Positions 25,677 to 36,540 of a stretch of DNA of 64,000 bases are shown here, one piece after another. The notes under the pieces were generated by a model, which worked only from the letters and a program-made list of their open reading frames with translations, was not told the origin of the DNA and ran no database searches. Origin of the DNA: Marsupella aquatica (lineage: Eukaryota > Marchantiophyta). Numbering within the stretch: position 1 is the stretch's first letter; each line of letters begins with the position of its first letter. The stretch is taken from assembly GCA_973895155.1 (NCBI GenBank), contig OZ316892.1, forward strand, positions 5,022,001 through 5,086,000, written 5' to 3'. Made by a program: the position numbers and the translations under genes.

Positions 25677-25732
25677 GGCCTCACTGCGCACAACACATAC
25701 ACAAACAGCACAGCCAGCAGCAGCGGAAGATT

Positions 25733-26412
25733 TCAACAATCGTTGGCACTTGGGGTGAGCTGAAGTCGGTGCCCAACACTGAACGGAGGAGAGAAATGTC
25801 GAGAAATCTTGAATGCAAATGGATGGATGTGAGATAAAGCTCAAATTGAGAGAAATCAATTGTTGCAGAGTTGAACAATTGTTAGCACTTGGGGTGAGCT
25901 GAAGTCGGTGCCCAACACTGAATGGAGGAGAGAAATGTAGAGAAATCTTGAATGCAAATGGATGGATGTGATTTAAAGCTCGAAATTGAGAGAGATCAAT
26001 TGCCGCAGATTGAACAATAGTTAGCACTTGGGATGAGCTGAAGTCGGTGCCCAACACTGAACGGAGGAGAGAAACGTCGAGAAATCTTGAAGGCAAATGG
26101 ATGGATGTGAGATAAAGCTCAAATTGAGAGAGATCAATTGCCGCAGAGTTGAACAATAGTTAGCACTTGGGATGAGCTGAAGTCGGTGCCCAACACTGAA
26201 CGGAGGAGAGAAACGTCGAGAAATCTTGAAGGCAAATGGATGGATGTGAGATAAAGCTCAAATTGAGAGAGATCAATTGCCGCAGAGTTGAACAATAGTT
26301 AGCACTTGGGGTGAGCTAAAGTCGGTGCCCAACACTGAATGGAGGAGAGAAATGTAGAGAAATCTTGAATGCAAATGGATGGATGCGATATAAAGCTCAA
26401 ACTGAGAGAAAT
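25733..26412. repeat. 139-bp tandem array upstream of MTP copy B
   Basis: Five copies of a 139-bp unit. The anchor cttgggRtgagctRaagtcgg starts at 25749, 25888, 26027, 26166 and 26305, exactly 139 bp apart each time. The last copy breaks off near 26412. Copies 3 and 4 are almost identical, so the array expanded recently. It begins about 60 bp upstream of the MTP copy B start codon and must occupy its leader or core promoter. 139 is not a multiple of three, and the unit is open in all three minus-strand frames. Confidence 0.95.
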
Positions 26413-27725
26413 GAGAAATGATTGGGGCGGCGAGCATCGAGGGACTCGACGGAGGTTATGCAACAACTAAACAGCAGCAGCTTACAAAGGATTCTTGGTC
26501 ACACATATCTTGCTTGCAGATCCTGTGACAAAATTGATTTTCCCTGTCATCCGTTTCTTTTGCTAAAATTTAATTCTTAATTTAAGGTAAGGAAGCACCA
26601 AATGTAATCCTCAATAACACCTGCAGTTAAACAAGCAGGGAACAGAGAACACAAACCCAAGGGCCAAGAGGTCAACAGAACAGAGAACACAAAACCCAAG
26701 GGCCCAAGAGGTCAAGGGAACAGAGAACAAAAAACCCAAGGGCCCAAGAGGTGAAGGCCACTGACACCTGAGTGCCGCAAAGCCCTTCAACAAACGACAC
26801 CTTGGAAGCCCAGGCCTAGACATTGGGTGGATACTAAAACCAGTGGGGAATAGCGAACATGAATGATGGAGCCCCACAAGCACACCAATTGAAGACACCC
26901 GGGAAGCTCATGCTCTCGGCAGTCGTCCATGACTGTGCAGAGTCCTCGAGTTTCCTGCCCTGAAGTGAATACTTGGCATGTCAGCATTGAGTGAGATTTG
27001 TACATATGACTCAACTTCCTCCTCAGGCACGCCTGACTTTATAGAAAGTTTTTTTTATGTTTTGGGGGTGGGGGCTGTCCCAGTAATTGCATATCAAAAT
27101 ATGATATATAAGATGAACCACATCTCTCCATACCATGATAAACCTCATTATGATTTTTAGATCAATGAGTGAACCCTGTATATTAACACATTTTGATGTG
27201 TGATTATTACCGGCAGGGATACTGGAGAACCAAGGGCAAGGGCCGAAAACTTTTCATACCTTGAGATCCCAAACCTTGAAACTTGAATTAAACAAAGAAC
27301 ATTTCCCAACAGAGCCTTGTAAAATCTAGATGTGGAACTACAAGCAGATAGTATTGAGATTTGGATCTGAGTTTTACAATACTTTTAGGAGTGCTAAGGG
27401 CCGGAAACTTGTGAGACAATACATGCAAGACAGCCCGTAGACCTTCTGCTAGGAGTGATTCCTAGTCTACCACCCATCTCTCAATGGGCAAGTCTTGGAT
27501 CCAAGTACACCATCCAGTGCTTCTCAAGGCATTTCAAAGGATGACAACTGTAATATCTATGCTCAGGGCAGTGATGCTCCAATAAATCCTTAATCTGCTT
27601 TCTGGTAAAACTAACTAGTAAGCTATCATTGAGTAGACAGAAGGGAGAAACCTTTTCATCCAGGAATGCTGGAGGCCCTTGGAGAATGGGTGGGACTGGG
27701 GATTGACATTGCGTTAAACCTCGTC
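26413..27725. other. Intergenic with a three-copy ~41-bp repeat
   Basis: At 26638-26760 three head-to-tail units of 41-43 bp share gaacagagaacacaaa-cccaagggcc and aagaggt. A related inverted phrase (ggccccttgggtttgctgttctttg) occurs at about 39160, so this may be part of a dispersed element. The rest of the interval shows no gene. Confidence 0.55.
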
Positions 27726-27999
27726 GAGTTAATTCGTCCCCATTTTCTGGAGCCCGTACACTGCCCGTCCCAATCCCCAATGCTGCTGCCCCCTCCGGCC
27801 TGAGTTTGCCAAAACATAAACCAATACCCTACCATTTTGTCATCCACTCTGGCCTGATCAACTTTGTGTCATTGACTTTGGGTTTATGTTTTGGTACCCT
27901 TCACTTGTTGTTGCTTGCTCCTGCCCAAGTCCCCTATGCTGCTGCCCACTCCGACCCAAGTTTGCCAAAACATAATTTAAGACTATCATTAATCATGAT

Positions 28000-28560
28000 T
28001 CTATTACAAAAGAGACATGACTCCATTGGAAAGAAGTGTTGCCATAACATAAACCATGACTCCATAGAGAAGAAACATTCGGGAGAATATTGACCAAGAC
28101 TCTATCCATGATGACTCTTAACCAAAGTACTAGGCTCTGCCTGAACACTTAGACTTTGTTACTAAACAAGCATGATTTCATATGGAAAGAAGAAGTGTTG
28201 CCATAACATAAACAACTACTCCAAAGAGAACAAGCATTTGGTAGAACATCAACCACAACTCTGTCAATCATGACTCTTAACCAAAGTAGTAGGCTCTATC
28301 TGAACAACTCTATCTGAACACTTGGACTCTATTACGAAGAAAGCACTATGCAGTTGGAAAGAAGTGTTGCCAGAACATAACCACAACTCCATAAAGAAGA
28401 AGCATTTGGCGGAACATCAACCAAAACTCTATAAATCATGACTCTTAACCAAAATACTAGGCTCTGCCTGAACACTTACTCTGCTACAAAGCAAACATGA
28501 CTCCGTTGGTAAGAAGTGTTGCCAAAACATAATCCACGATTCCACAAGGAAGAAGTCGAT
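28000..28560. repeat. Internal 152-169-bp tandem repeats of the foldback element
   Basis: The anchor gaagtgttgccataacata recurs with the g of gttgcc at 28038, 28197, 28366 and 28518 (spacings 159, 169 and 152). Each is followed by ctcca-agagaa, gaacatcaaccaNaactct, atgactcttaaccaaagta and aggctctNcctgaacac. The units are loop DNA between the inverted arms. No coding role is visible. Confidence 0.8.
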
Positions 28561-28686
28561 GACACAAAGTTGATTGGGCCGGAGCGGGCAACAACTAGTG
28601 AAGGGTGCCAAAATATAAACCCAAAGTCAATGACACAAACTTGATTGGGCCAAAGCGGGTAACAAATGGTAAAATATTGGTTTATG

Positions 28687-28814
28687 TGCCTAGAGAGGCA
28701 TGACTTTGTGGTAGCTCATTTGGGTAGAGACTGATAGGTATTAGGTTCAACTATTGTGGTTGACTCTTCCCTTTTTGTGAGATTTCATAGATTTCTCCTT
28801 AAAAATAAATAAAT
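28687..28814 (+). mobile_element. tRNA-like SINE with 16-bp target-site duplication
   Basis: A 128-bp insertion sits between two perfect copies of aaaatattggtttatg (28671-28686 and 28815-28830), which is a textbook target-site duplication. The body contains an RNA polymerase III box A-like tagctcatttgg (about 28712) and a box B-like ggttcaact about 30 bp later (28744). It ends in an A-rich tail (cttaaaaataaataaat). Size, boxes, tail and duplication together fit a short tRNA-derived SINE moved by a LINE machinery. It is inserted in the right arm of the foldback element, so it is younger than that element. Confidence 0.85.
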
Positions 28815-29032
28815 AAAATATTGGTTTATGTTTTGACAAACTTTGGCTGGGACGGCAGCAGCATTGGGGAATGGGATGGGCGGTGTAAGGGGGCAGTGTA
28901 AGGGGCAGGGGAAAATGGGGGAGCATTAACTCTGCCTGAACTTAAATTCAAGGTGGAGATTGGGGGATGGGAGATGGGAGCCCTTCACTGAGATCAGGGT
29001 CAAAGGTCTTGGAATGGAGCTCTTCTCTCCAA

Positions 29033-29500
29033 AAGCATGATGGGGATAGTGACTGTCAATGAAATTGGAATTCCCTTTGAAAGGTGACGGAAGAACTGAC
29101 AGCAAAGACTCCTGCACAAGGGGAATCGATTCGAGTCTTCAAAAGTTCAAGTTCACCGGTCCAGCTGGAAGTAAAACAGGAACTTTGATTTATAAGGGTT
29201 GTGGTTAATATAAACGTAAAAGCATGATGCAGATACTGAGTGTCAATGAAATTAGATTTCCCTTTGAAAGGTGACAGGAAGGAGTGATAGCAATGACTCC
29301 TGTACAAGGGGAATCAATTCGAGTCTTCAAGAGTTCAAGTTCACTACTGAGTGTTAATGAAATTAGATTTCCCTTTGAAAGGTGATGGAAGGACTGATAG
29401 CAATGACTCCTGTACACGGGAACTTGATTCGAGTCTTCAAGAGTCCAATTTCACCGGTCCAGAAGGAAGGGAAACAAGGAGCTTTGATTTATAAGGGTTG
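29033..29500. repeat. Three direct copies of ~125-185 bp before SCNM1
   Basis: Copies start at about 29033, 29220 and 29345. Shared phrases are gtcaatgaaattagatttccc, tttgaaaggtgacNgaagga, tagcaatgactcctgtacaNg and gattcgagtcttcaagagt. The first and third also share caccggtccag and the ending ctttgatttataagggttgtg. The array ends within about 40 bp of the SCNM1 start codon, so it forms its leader or promoter. Confidence 0.85.
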
Positions 29501-29542
29501 TGTTTCTTACAGGTCGCATATGCGAGAGATAGATTCATAGGG

Positions 29543-31387
29543 ATGAGCACTTACGGAGGGGACAGCTGGGTGCCGGAGAATTTGTACAGGAAGCGGAGGG
29601 TGGCAGAGCTTCTTGGAGAAGAGATCGAAGAAGATGAAGTGCGGCTGCTGAGCAATGGCGGACTAGCTTGCTTGGTCTGCCCCAACCGCCCTGTTCTCGA
29701 TACGATGCCCATGTTACATGTATGTTCTTTCTTTCCATGCTCTCTTTCTTGCTTCTCCTCTAACCCTATGCCAATTTTCAATTCAATTGGGTTCTACAGA
29801 GTTAGCTGTGCTGTTACTGGGGAAAGCAAACAATGCGGAAAAATGAGGAATTGAATTCAATTAATTAGAGGGCAAGGGACAGAAAGGAAGAGCAGGGAAG
29901 AGAGCTCGCCAAACGCAAGGCAAAGAAAAATCAAGACAAAACCACAGAACATTAACACCTGGAGTTGACGAATCTTCAGATTTCCTTCTCTTCATGTAAT
30001 TTCCGAAGTAAATTGAAGACAGACACGCCAACAAGTAGACCTGATCAAATTTTACAAAACCTTTTTCTCAAAATTGGGCAGGAGTACACATGGAACCCTA
30101 AACAACAATAGGCAAGAAACTGACGTCCTCAGTCCACTTCCACGCATCGCCCACGGGCTGAAGTTAGGAAATGTAGGAGACAGATACTACTCTCATAGAT
30201 TCTGCGTAGAGGTTGATGATGAAATTATTGCTATTTGGCAATAACCGATTTAGGTCAAATTTGTAAGGGCTATTCCATTTTGTAGTCAGACGTAGGTTGG
30301 CGTTCAATCTATGCAAAGGGCCAAAGTTTGTGTTTGCTTGATATTAACGCAATGTTGGTATCCTATGGTGAGTAGATCCACAGAAAAGGTGCTCGCCATC
30401 TGGCTGCCGCAGAGAAATTGCGAGAGAAAAAGCGAAGATTGCACCAGGAGATTCAGAAGCGCATAGCGCTTGGGTCCGATGCTGTCCCAAGCACAGGGTC
30501 CACTTCCACTTCTAATCCTGACATTTCTGGGTCGCGGAAGAAAGTTTCCCCTCTTTTGACGGCAACGAAAAATATCGTAAACGCAGTTTTACTTGGCCAA
30601 GGCGATGGTGACTCAGGTACAGGTAAGCTACCGAGGGATGTATCATCTGGAAGCGAGGAGGTCAAAGCCTATGTGAGCAAAAGGAACGGTTCGTTCTTTC
30701 AAAGCCAGACAGAGAATCCTGCTTCAACTATAGCGACCAATGCGGGGATACCAGCATCATCCAAGTCTCCTCTCGAGAAGGCTCGCGAAGTGAGCTCGGA
30801 GTATACAAAAGCCAAAAGTGTTGTCAAGGCTTCTAGCAGCCAGAAGAGGAAAACTTCAGATAGACCTGCTGTTGAGCTAGAAACTGATGTGGAAATGCAA
30901 GCTCTACGGCGTCAGGCACAACAAGAGTTGAAGTGGAAGGAAGCAGGCTGGAGGCGGGATTCATCAGGGCGTTGGTCCAGGGATGAAAATGTAAGTCCTC
31001 CTGAATCCTACTTTTTGTCTGCGCTACTGGACCTCCTCCTAGATCGCTTCCGCTCATGAACTCTAGTAAATAGATCGGACAGATTGCAATATTTCAGTCA
31101 CACTGGTTTCCAAACGACGATAGGGTTTGCATATAATCGGGCTCAGTATCCAAGAAGGGCACTATTGGAATGTAGAGCCTCGCATATAAAGTAATCATGA
31201 TTACTTTATATGGAATACCTTAACACTTGAGGGACTATGATGCAGTCGTTAAAATCTCCAATTTGCCTTTCTCTGTAACTAAGCCTACACACCAGATGGT
31301 CACGCAAATATCGGGATTGACATTCTGGGAATTCTTCTGCAGGTAGAGTTTGATTCAGATGAAGAGGTGCCAGTTGATGATGTATAG
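29543..31387 (+). CDS. SCNM1: SCNM1 homolog, minor spliceosome factor
   Basis: Homolog of sodium channel modifier 1, a zinc-finger protein bound to the activated U12-type spliceosome in humans, where it helps recognise minor introns. Three exons with matching phases: 29543-29719, 30376-30990 and 31343-31387, giving 278 residues. The start MSTYGGDSW is followed by the family signature KKRRV-like KRRVAELLGEEIEEDE. A finger of the type CLVCPNRPVLDTMPMLH then continues across the intron as IHRKGARHL (Cys-x2-Cys, His-x-n-His). A basic helix EKLREKKRRLHQEIQKR and a disordered Ser/Lys-rich middle follow. The C-terminus is the diagnostic GWRRDSSGRWSRDEN joined to VEFDSDEE. The second intron acceptor is chosen at 30375 because only that one keeps the frame. 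All zinc ligands are present. The nearest gene downstream is about 2.7 kb away. Confidence 0.93.
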
Positions 31388-34108
31388 ATGTCTCAGTTCT
31401 TTTTTCCTTTGGACTCAGCTTGAGCAAGCACTCCTGATGAAGTCTTGTATATAACTGGACACAAACGAGGTTCAACATAGAGCTTGCGTTGTCCTCACGG
31501 CAAGAGTCAGTGCGGTGATTTTGTTTCTCTTGACAAGGCGCGAGCTGTACTGTACGCTAAATGAAGGTCACTGCGCCAAACAATTGGAGATCGAACCATA
31601 CGTGAGTCAACCAGTATATGCTGTTTGGAAGTACTACTTGATCGATCTATAAGAGATGATTCTAGCCTTTTGGTAATTGTGACATAAACTTTGCTCCACT
31701 TTCCTTTCTTCTTTTGACAGAACATTATTCCTGCCATTGTTTAGAAAGAGGATTAAGTTGTCTTCTGTCACTTCTGCTTGTTGACCTCCTGTCTGCGGAC
31801 TACGAAATGTACAGTTGGATCTATTCAGGAGGTGTCAGATTCCCGACTGGTGGAGCACTGCTAGCATGCAATTTTACACATTGCTTTTCTCTGCCCAAGT
31901 GTACCGAAGGAAGTGGAGAGGATGGCGCAACCCAACAGTGAGTGGAGCCGTCAGTGAATGTAATGCTGATTCACGCACGAGAGAAGAATTAAGCACAACT
32001 AGATAAGAAACCGGCACAATTGCACCACAAGGACAAGAAACGCTTAGGCATTCGCTCCTCGCAAAACTGATGTCCAGATAGAAGTAGAGATGCTAGTCCA
32101 AACTTAGCTCAAGAAGAGGAGACTGTCGTTGGTGGGCAGCTGCTGCCTGGTGAAAGGTGAGCCAAAGTGGTCTCCCAGCCAATTGGCGATTGAACCAAAG
32201 AAATGGGGGCGTCTTAGCCAAATGCATCCGTCTTCAGGAGCATTAGTTGGGTTTCACAGGTGGATTCTTGCGATGCATTAAAGTTCCTATGTTCGTGCAA
32301 GGGAAAGTGTAAGCAGAGGAAGTTAAAAGTGGACTCGCAAGAACTCACCTCGTGGGTGAAAAGAGCCATGGAAGAGCGCTTTCGAAGAGGAACAAAACTG
32401 ATTTTGATATAGATGACACGACGCCCAAAACTGTCAGCACACAAGAAATTTCGTTTTCGTCGTGATGTTATTCTGTGAACACCATATAGCAATGAATTAA
32501 GGATGATAGGAAATTTACTAAGGTGGATTTTTTCAATATCACTCAGAGGTCCCCCAAGGACCTCAAGAAGTCGTTCTGCAGGTTTTCATTCTCATCGATG
32601 CTTGTGTACTAAGGAATCTTTAAAATGTAACAAGACTGAAAGCCAAGTATTTGAATCTTCAAGTAGGATACTATTGACGACTTTAGTCAGATGTGAGCTA
32701 CGATAGTAAGAAAGCACAAACGGCAGGTTAAGACTCGTGAACTCTGTTTATCAGGCAAGGACAGTTTGCAGTGCAAGCACTATGACAACATGGCCATTTG
32801 AAAAACAAAGATGTAATCCTGGCGGAGAAAGACATAATTGCTGTGTAAAAATGAGTCATACCAGCAAAGGTGTCCCCACTGAGAGAGTATAATGGTTGAA
32901 GGGTCGTCTCCCTCAATTACAAAACATCATCATTTCTTGATTCTTTCTTAAAGGATCCGACTCAGGAGTGTGGGGGCTCAACCAGACAGTCATCCTTTCT
33001 CTTCCTCATAGCTCAGAGCAAGTTACTGAACTATATTGTGAAAGCTTTGCTGCCTAAACTTGACCATTGCTGCCGAAACTTGACCATTACCGACAAGCAG
33101 ACATCGATCTCCCTTCGATATGTCTGTTGTGTGGCAGAAGTCCTCACTTTCTGAAACCCATGAATGTAATAATGAACAGTCAGTGTAACATGACTGCGCA
33201 CTAAGAGATCCATTAACATCACTAAAGTACTCACCACGGATAGAGGATGAAGATGCTTTCTCGAGGGGTCAAAAATGAAATCACTTAAAAACGATTGATG
33301 CATGACGAAGCTTGGCAGCCCCTTCGAAGAGAGCCGCCTGCTCAAGTTTCCGAGTTTGGTGGGGTTGTCCCGACTGGATGACCGGCTCCGCCAAATTAGT
33401 GACCAGTGGGGCAAGTTCAAAGTCCGACAAGTTCAAAGTTCCAGGAGAAATCCTGATGAGTTTTCAGTTATGGCCATTCTTGACGCTTCCAGTGTCTTTG
33501 GCGGACCAGTCGCGTGTCGCCAAATGCATAAGCGCAACTGCTACAGAGTGAGGTGAGAACGAACGTATCTACCTAAACGAACATAGTGATTTTCGGCTGG
33601 CAATTCTTCTTCTTCTTCTTCTTCTTCTTCTTTTATTTTACTTTTCCTGTGATCAGCGAATTGGTCTCCTGGTCTAATGTCGGTCAGAGTCCTGGCTAAG
33701 AACGTTCTACTTAGATCCTACCGTAGGAGGCAGTTGGCTCAGAGGTAGATTGTGTTCGTTTTGGTAGACGCATCAAGCTTCGACCACTTCTTCCGGTCGT
33801 AAGTGAGCCAACAAAGAAGTCTTGATCTGACTGTGCATGGAGCTAAGTCAAACAAAGCTGAGACCCAGATCACTCAATCGGGTTTAATTTAGTGTTGGAC
33901 TCATTTCAATCACGGAGCTCAGAGCCAATTCTTTCACCACTCTTGAGTCTCTCAAACTTGTTGGTGTCTCCATTCGCATCTAGTCATGGCAACCTCTTCT
34001 CCATTTCTGTATTGGGTTGCCGCTGTTTAGTGAATTGGATGGCAAGTGCCATGAATTCTTTATTTCCTGCCTTTTCTCTGCATAGCCAATTCTCCTTCTA
34101 GTTCAGCC
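31388..34108. other. Intergenic; dispersed repeat, microsatellite, tRNA-like patch
   Basis: No gene recognised. About 32588-32995 is a diverged copy of 38123-38514 (see the repeat entry). A (CTT)n tract lies at about 33605-33633. At 33726-33800 the phrase cagttggctcagaggtagat looks like a tRNA D-arm/box A and agcttcgaccac like a weak box B, so this may be an old tRNA-derived SINE. No cloverleaf can be drawn. The short plus-strand frames at 31714-32006 and 32503-32706 lack any family signal. Confidence 0.4.
32588..32995. repeat. Dispersed repeat, copy 1 (partner 38123-38514)
   Basis: It aligns by eye in the same orientation with 38123-38514. Shared phrases in order are attctcatNcgatgctNgt, aacaagactgaaa, gtgagctacg/tgagctacg, aggcaagNacagt, aacatggccat and gactcaggagtg followed by ctcaaccagaca-tcatcc. 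Identity is modest and gapped. It is probably an old non-coding mobile element or segmental duplication. Confidence 0.6.
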
Positions 34109-36540
34109 ATGGCTTCTTCGTTTCTTCTCTCCCTTTCCTCTGCCAGTGTTGTTTCTTTTGATCCTGCTGCTACTGGTAATTCTCGCGCGTCAACCATCTC
34201 CTCCGGTTCTAGAAGGGCGGAACGCCAACTGATCAAGGAGATGTTAACCGATGATCGCCTTCTCACATCGAAACCACGCTATCATTTTACTTTCCCGAAC
34301 ATCTGGAGACGATGTCTTGTCTGGTCAGGCCGCAGCACCATTCAAACCGGACAGGTCCCTCAATTTGCGGCGGCTCGGCAACAAAATGAATCCCCCGTTG
34401 GAGATGCAGCTTCGCCTAGGTCGACCGGAGTTGAGGGTTCCGGCATATGCCCTTGTCGACTGTGCGGAAGAAGAGCACTGGTAGCATCTTTGGGCCCACT
34501 TCTCGCTTCGACTGGGAACACTCGCAGGGCCACAGCTTCTAATTTCGAGAGCTCTGATTACAATGTACGGTTCCCATAAAAATTTGATGGATGGATCGGT
34601 TCACACCTTCAATTTGGAATCCTTGTATCGTAGGCTCCTCTCTGTGAAGCGCCTCGCTCTCTCAAATTTGTGAGCCTTAAAATTCATTCAATTAATTCAT
34701 TCTTTCATATAATTCTCGTCTGTAAAGTTCCCCTACTTTGGGCTTGCTTCGATTCATTCGTTCAGTTGTCCTCTACAAGAGTGCCCTTCTGTTTTCCCCT
34801 TGTCTTAGATAAATCCATAAATGCATCCATTCATTTGTGGCATTGAAGCTCCAGTGGTTGAATTGGATCTGCATTGAGGATGTGGGAATCTTTTCCATTC
34901 TCTTCAGGCTATTAGAGAAGCTATGCATCCGCCAAGACCAGAATGGTACGAAAAACTCTACGCCCAAGCCATGGCTAAAACTATGGTTTCATATGAGGCA
35001 GAGGTGAGCCCACAATAAAGGAACTCCGTAATCAAATGATCTTCCCGTGAGCGCAAGTTTACTTCTAGACTTTGTTCTCAGATCTCTGATGTTGCCCACA
35101 TTCTGACGTTGGCCGATGAAATCTCTTGAGTTTGAGTGGCTTGTTTACTACTTTGTTGGCTAAGCTGTTGTGCATTGCGGGAAGGTGGCAATTTACAAGC
35201 GCGAGCTATTTGGCGAGCTGGATGAGAAGGTAGAGCACATACTGGAGTTGGGCATTGGGACGGGGCCCAATCTGATGTACTATGGGAACTTGCCTCACCT
35301 TCAGCAAGTGGTAGGAGTGGACCCCAATCTGCAGATGGCTAAATACTGTGCAGACTCTGCCACTGCCGCAGGTCTTTCCGATTCGCAGTTTGAGTTTTTA
35401 CATGCAGTAAGCTCAATCCTGGCGCATCCTTAACAGCCTTCAGATAACCTTGTTTGCCTTTTGCAATCATAAAAGAGATTTTGGGTTTAGTGGGTCTCCA
35501 AACATAGCTCTTCTAAACTTGAGTCTGGAATGCCTCTCTGAGTCTAATTATACGTTGAGCACAACTTTCTCTGCAACATGTCCACTCCCTTTTGATGTCA
35601 GGTGCACTAGTTGTTTTGATGGTTTTGGTGGTGCGATGGTAACATCAGGTTGGGGAGGGAATACCTGTTGCTGATGAGAGCATGGACGCCGTTGTTTGTA
35701 CTCTTACACTGTGTTCGGTATCAGACGTGAACAAGACTCTTGAAGGTACTACCTGGGCCCCTTTTCTACTTCTTAATCAATATATTGGATGAGCCTTCAA
35801 TGCTGTGAAGAGTAAAAAATGATCTAAGGGAGGTATAATATTAGCTATGATAGGTGCAACGCTCGCGCAGTGGGAGATGCCGAGCCAGTCTGAGTCATAC
35901 CTTTTAGGAAAATTCCCCATTGACATAATTAATTTCTTGATTTTGATTTGCTTGAACTGCCATTTTCTCTATTGTTCTGTGAAGCAACTTGTGTGCATAA
36001 GGAATAAACGAAAACAGTAGTCACGTTCAAGCTGTTCCCTTATTTTTCTGCCATTAGAGTTGGAAGATTGTTCCAACTTCCCTAACTCCCCCTCAATTCT
36101 TGTGTTTCAAATCCTATCGGATAGCAGACGGTGCTGACATTGTTGTAATATTTCTGTGGTGCTCCAGAGATCAAGAGGGTGCTCAGGCCAGGTGGTGCCT
36201 TTCTATTTATCGAGCATGTAGTTGCCCCAGGTCTGTTTGTATTTCCACGGACACATGCATTCATCAGAGTTCAATGCTTGTTTACAACCTCCGGCATCAA
36301 TGGTTTCGTTTTTTACTGACCGTCGGTATTTCTTGTCTGTCTCCAGAGGGCAGTGGTCGGCGATTTTGGCAAGGTCTGCTGGACCCTCTTCAGCAGTGGG
36401 TTGGAGATGGATGTCACCTCACACGAGATACTCTACAATCTGTTAATGATGCCCATTTCGGTTCTGTTCAGTCTGAAAGATTCAATGTGGCATCCGTTTC
36501 TCTGTTTAGTCCACACGTTAGGGGCATAGCTTACAAATAA
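34109..36540 (+). CDS. METTL7-like SAM-dependent methyltransferase, plastid-type leader
   Basis: Six exons: 34109-34564, 34908-35003, 35185-35406, 35649-35745, 36168-36230 and 36347-36540, all with consistent phases, giving 375 residues. The Ser-rich, acid-poor first 50 residues look like a chloroplast transit peptide. Near residue 112 comes CPCRLCGRRALVASLGPLL, a twin-arginine followed by a hydrophobic run, which could be a thylakoid-targeting element. The catalytic part starts at about residue 165. It has the SAM-binding motif LELGIGTGPNLMYYG, the acidic GVDPN loop, VCTLTLCSV and the late motif EIKRVLRPGGAFLFIEHV, as in the METTL7 (thiol methyltransferase) family. The substrate in plants is not known to me. 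No breaks are seen. Orientation is the same as SCNM1 upstream and the WAT1-type gene downstream, but the distances exclude co-transcription. Confidence 0.86.

Larger units (their letters stand above)
27726..28932. mobile_element. Foldback-type element with long inverted arms
   Basis: The left arm (about 27726-27930) and right arm (about 28590-28932) are reverse complements over most of their length. Left gagttaat matches right attaactc, ccccaatgctgctgcc matches ggcagcagcattgggg, and ttgccaaaacataaaccaata matches tattggtttatgttttgacaa. The phrase gtgtcattgactttgggtttat at about 27880 matches ataaacccaaagtcaatgacac at about 28615. Between the arms lie four imperfect direct units of 150-170 bp. 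No transposase frame is present, so it is non-autonomous. I found no convincing target-site duplication outside the ends, and the borders are approximate. Confidence 0.75.

Noticed and set aside
24441-26156. A 571-residue MTP protein starting at 26156
   Set aside because: The extra 160 residues are a 139-bp tandem array read in three frames. The paralog starts at the position matching 25676.
28000-28560. CRISPR-like array
   Set aside because: Units are 152-169 bp and imperfect with no spacer structure, in a plant nuclear context.
33726-33800. tRNA gene
   Set aside because: A D-arm-like phrase is present, but no acceptor stem or anticodon arm can be paired, so at most an old SINE.
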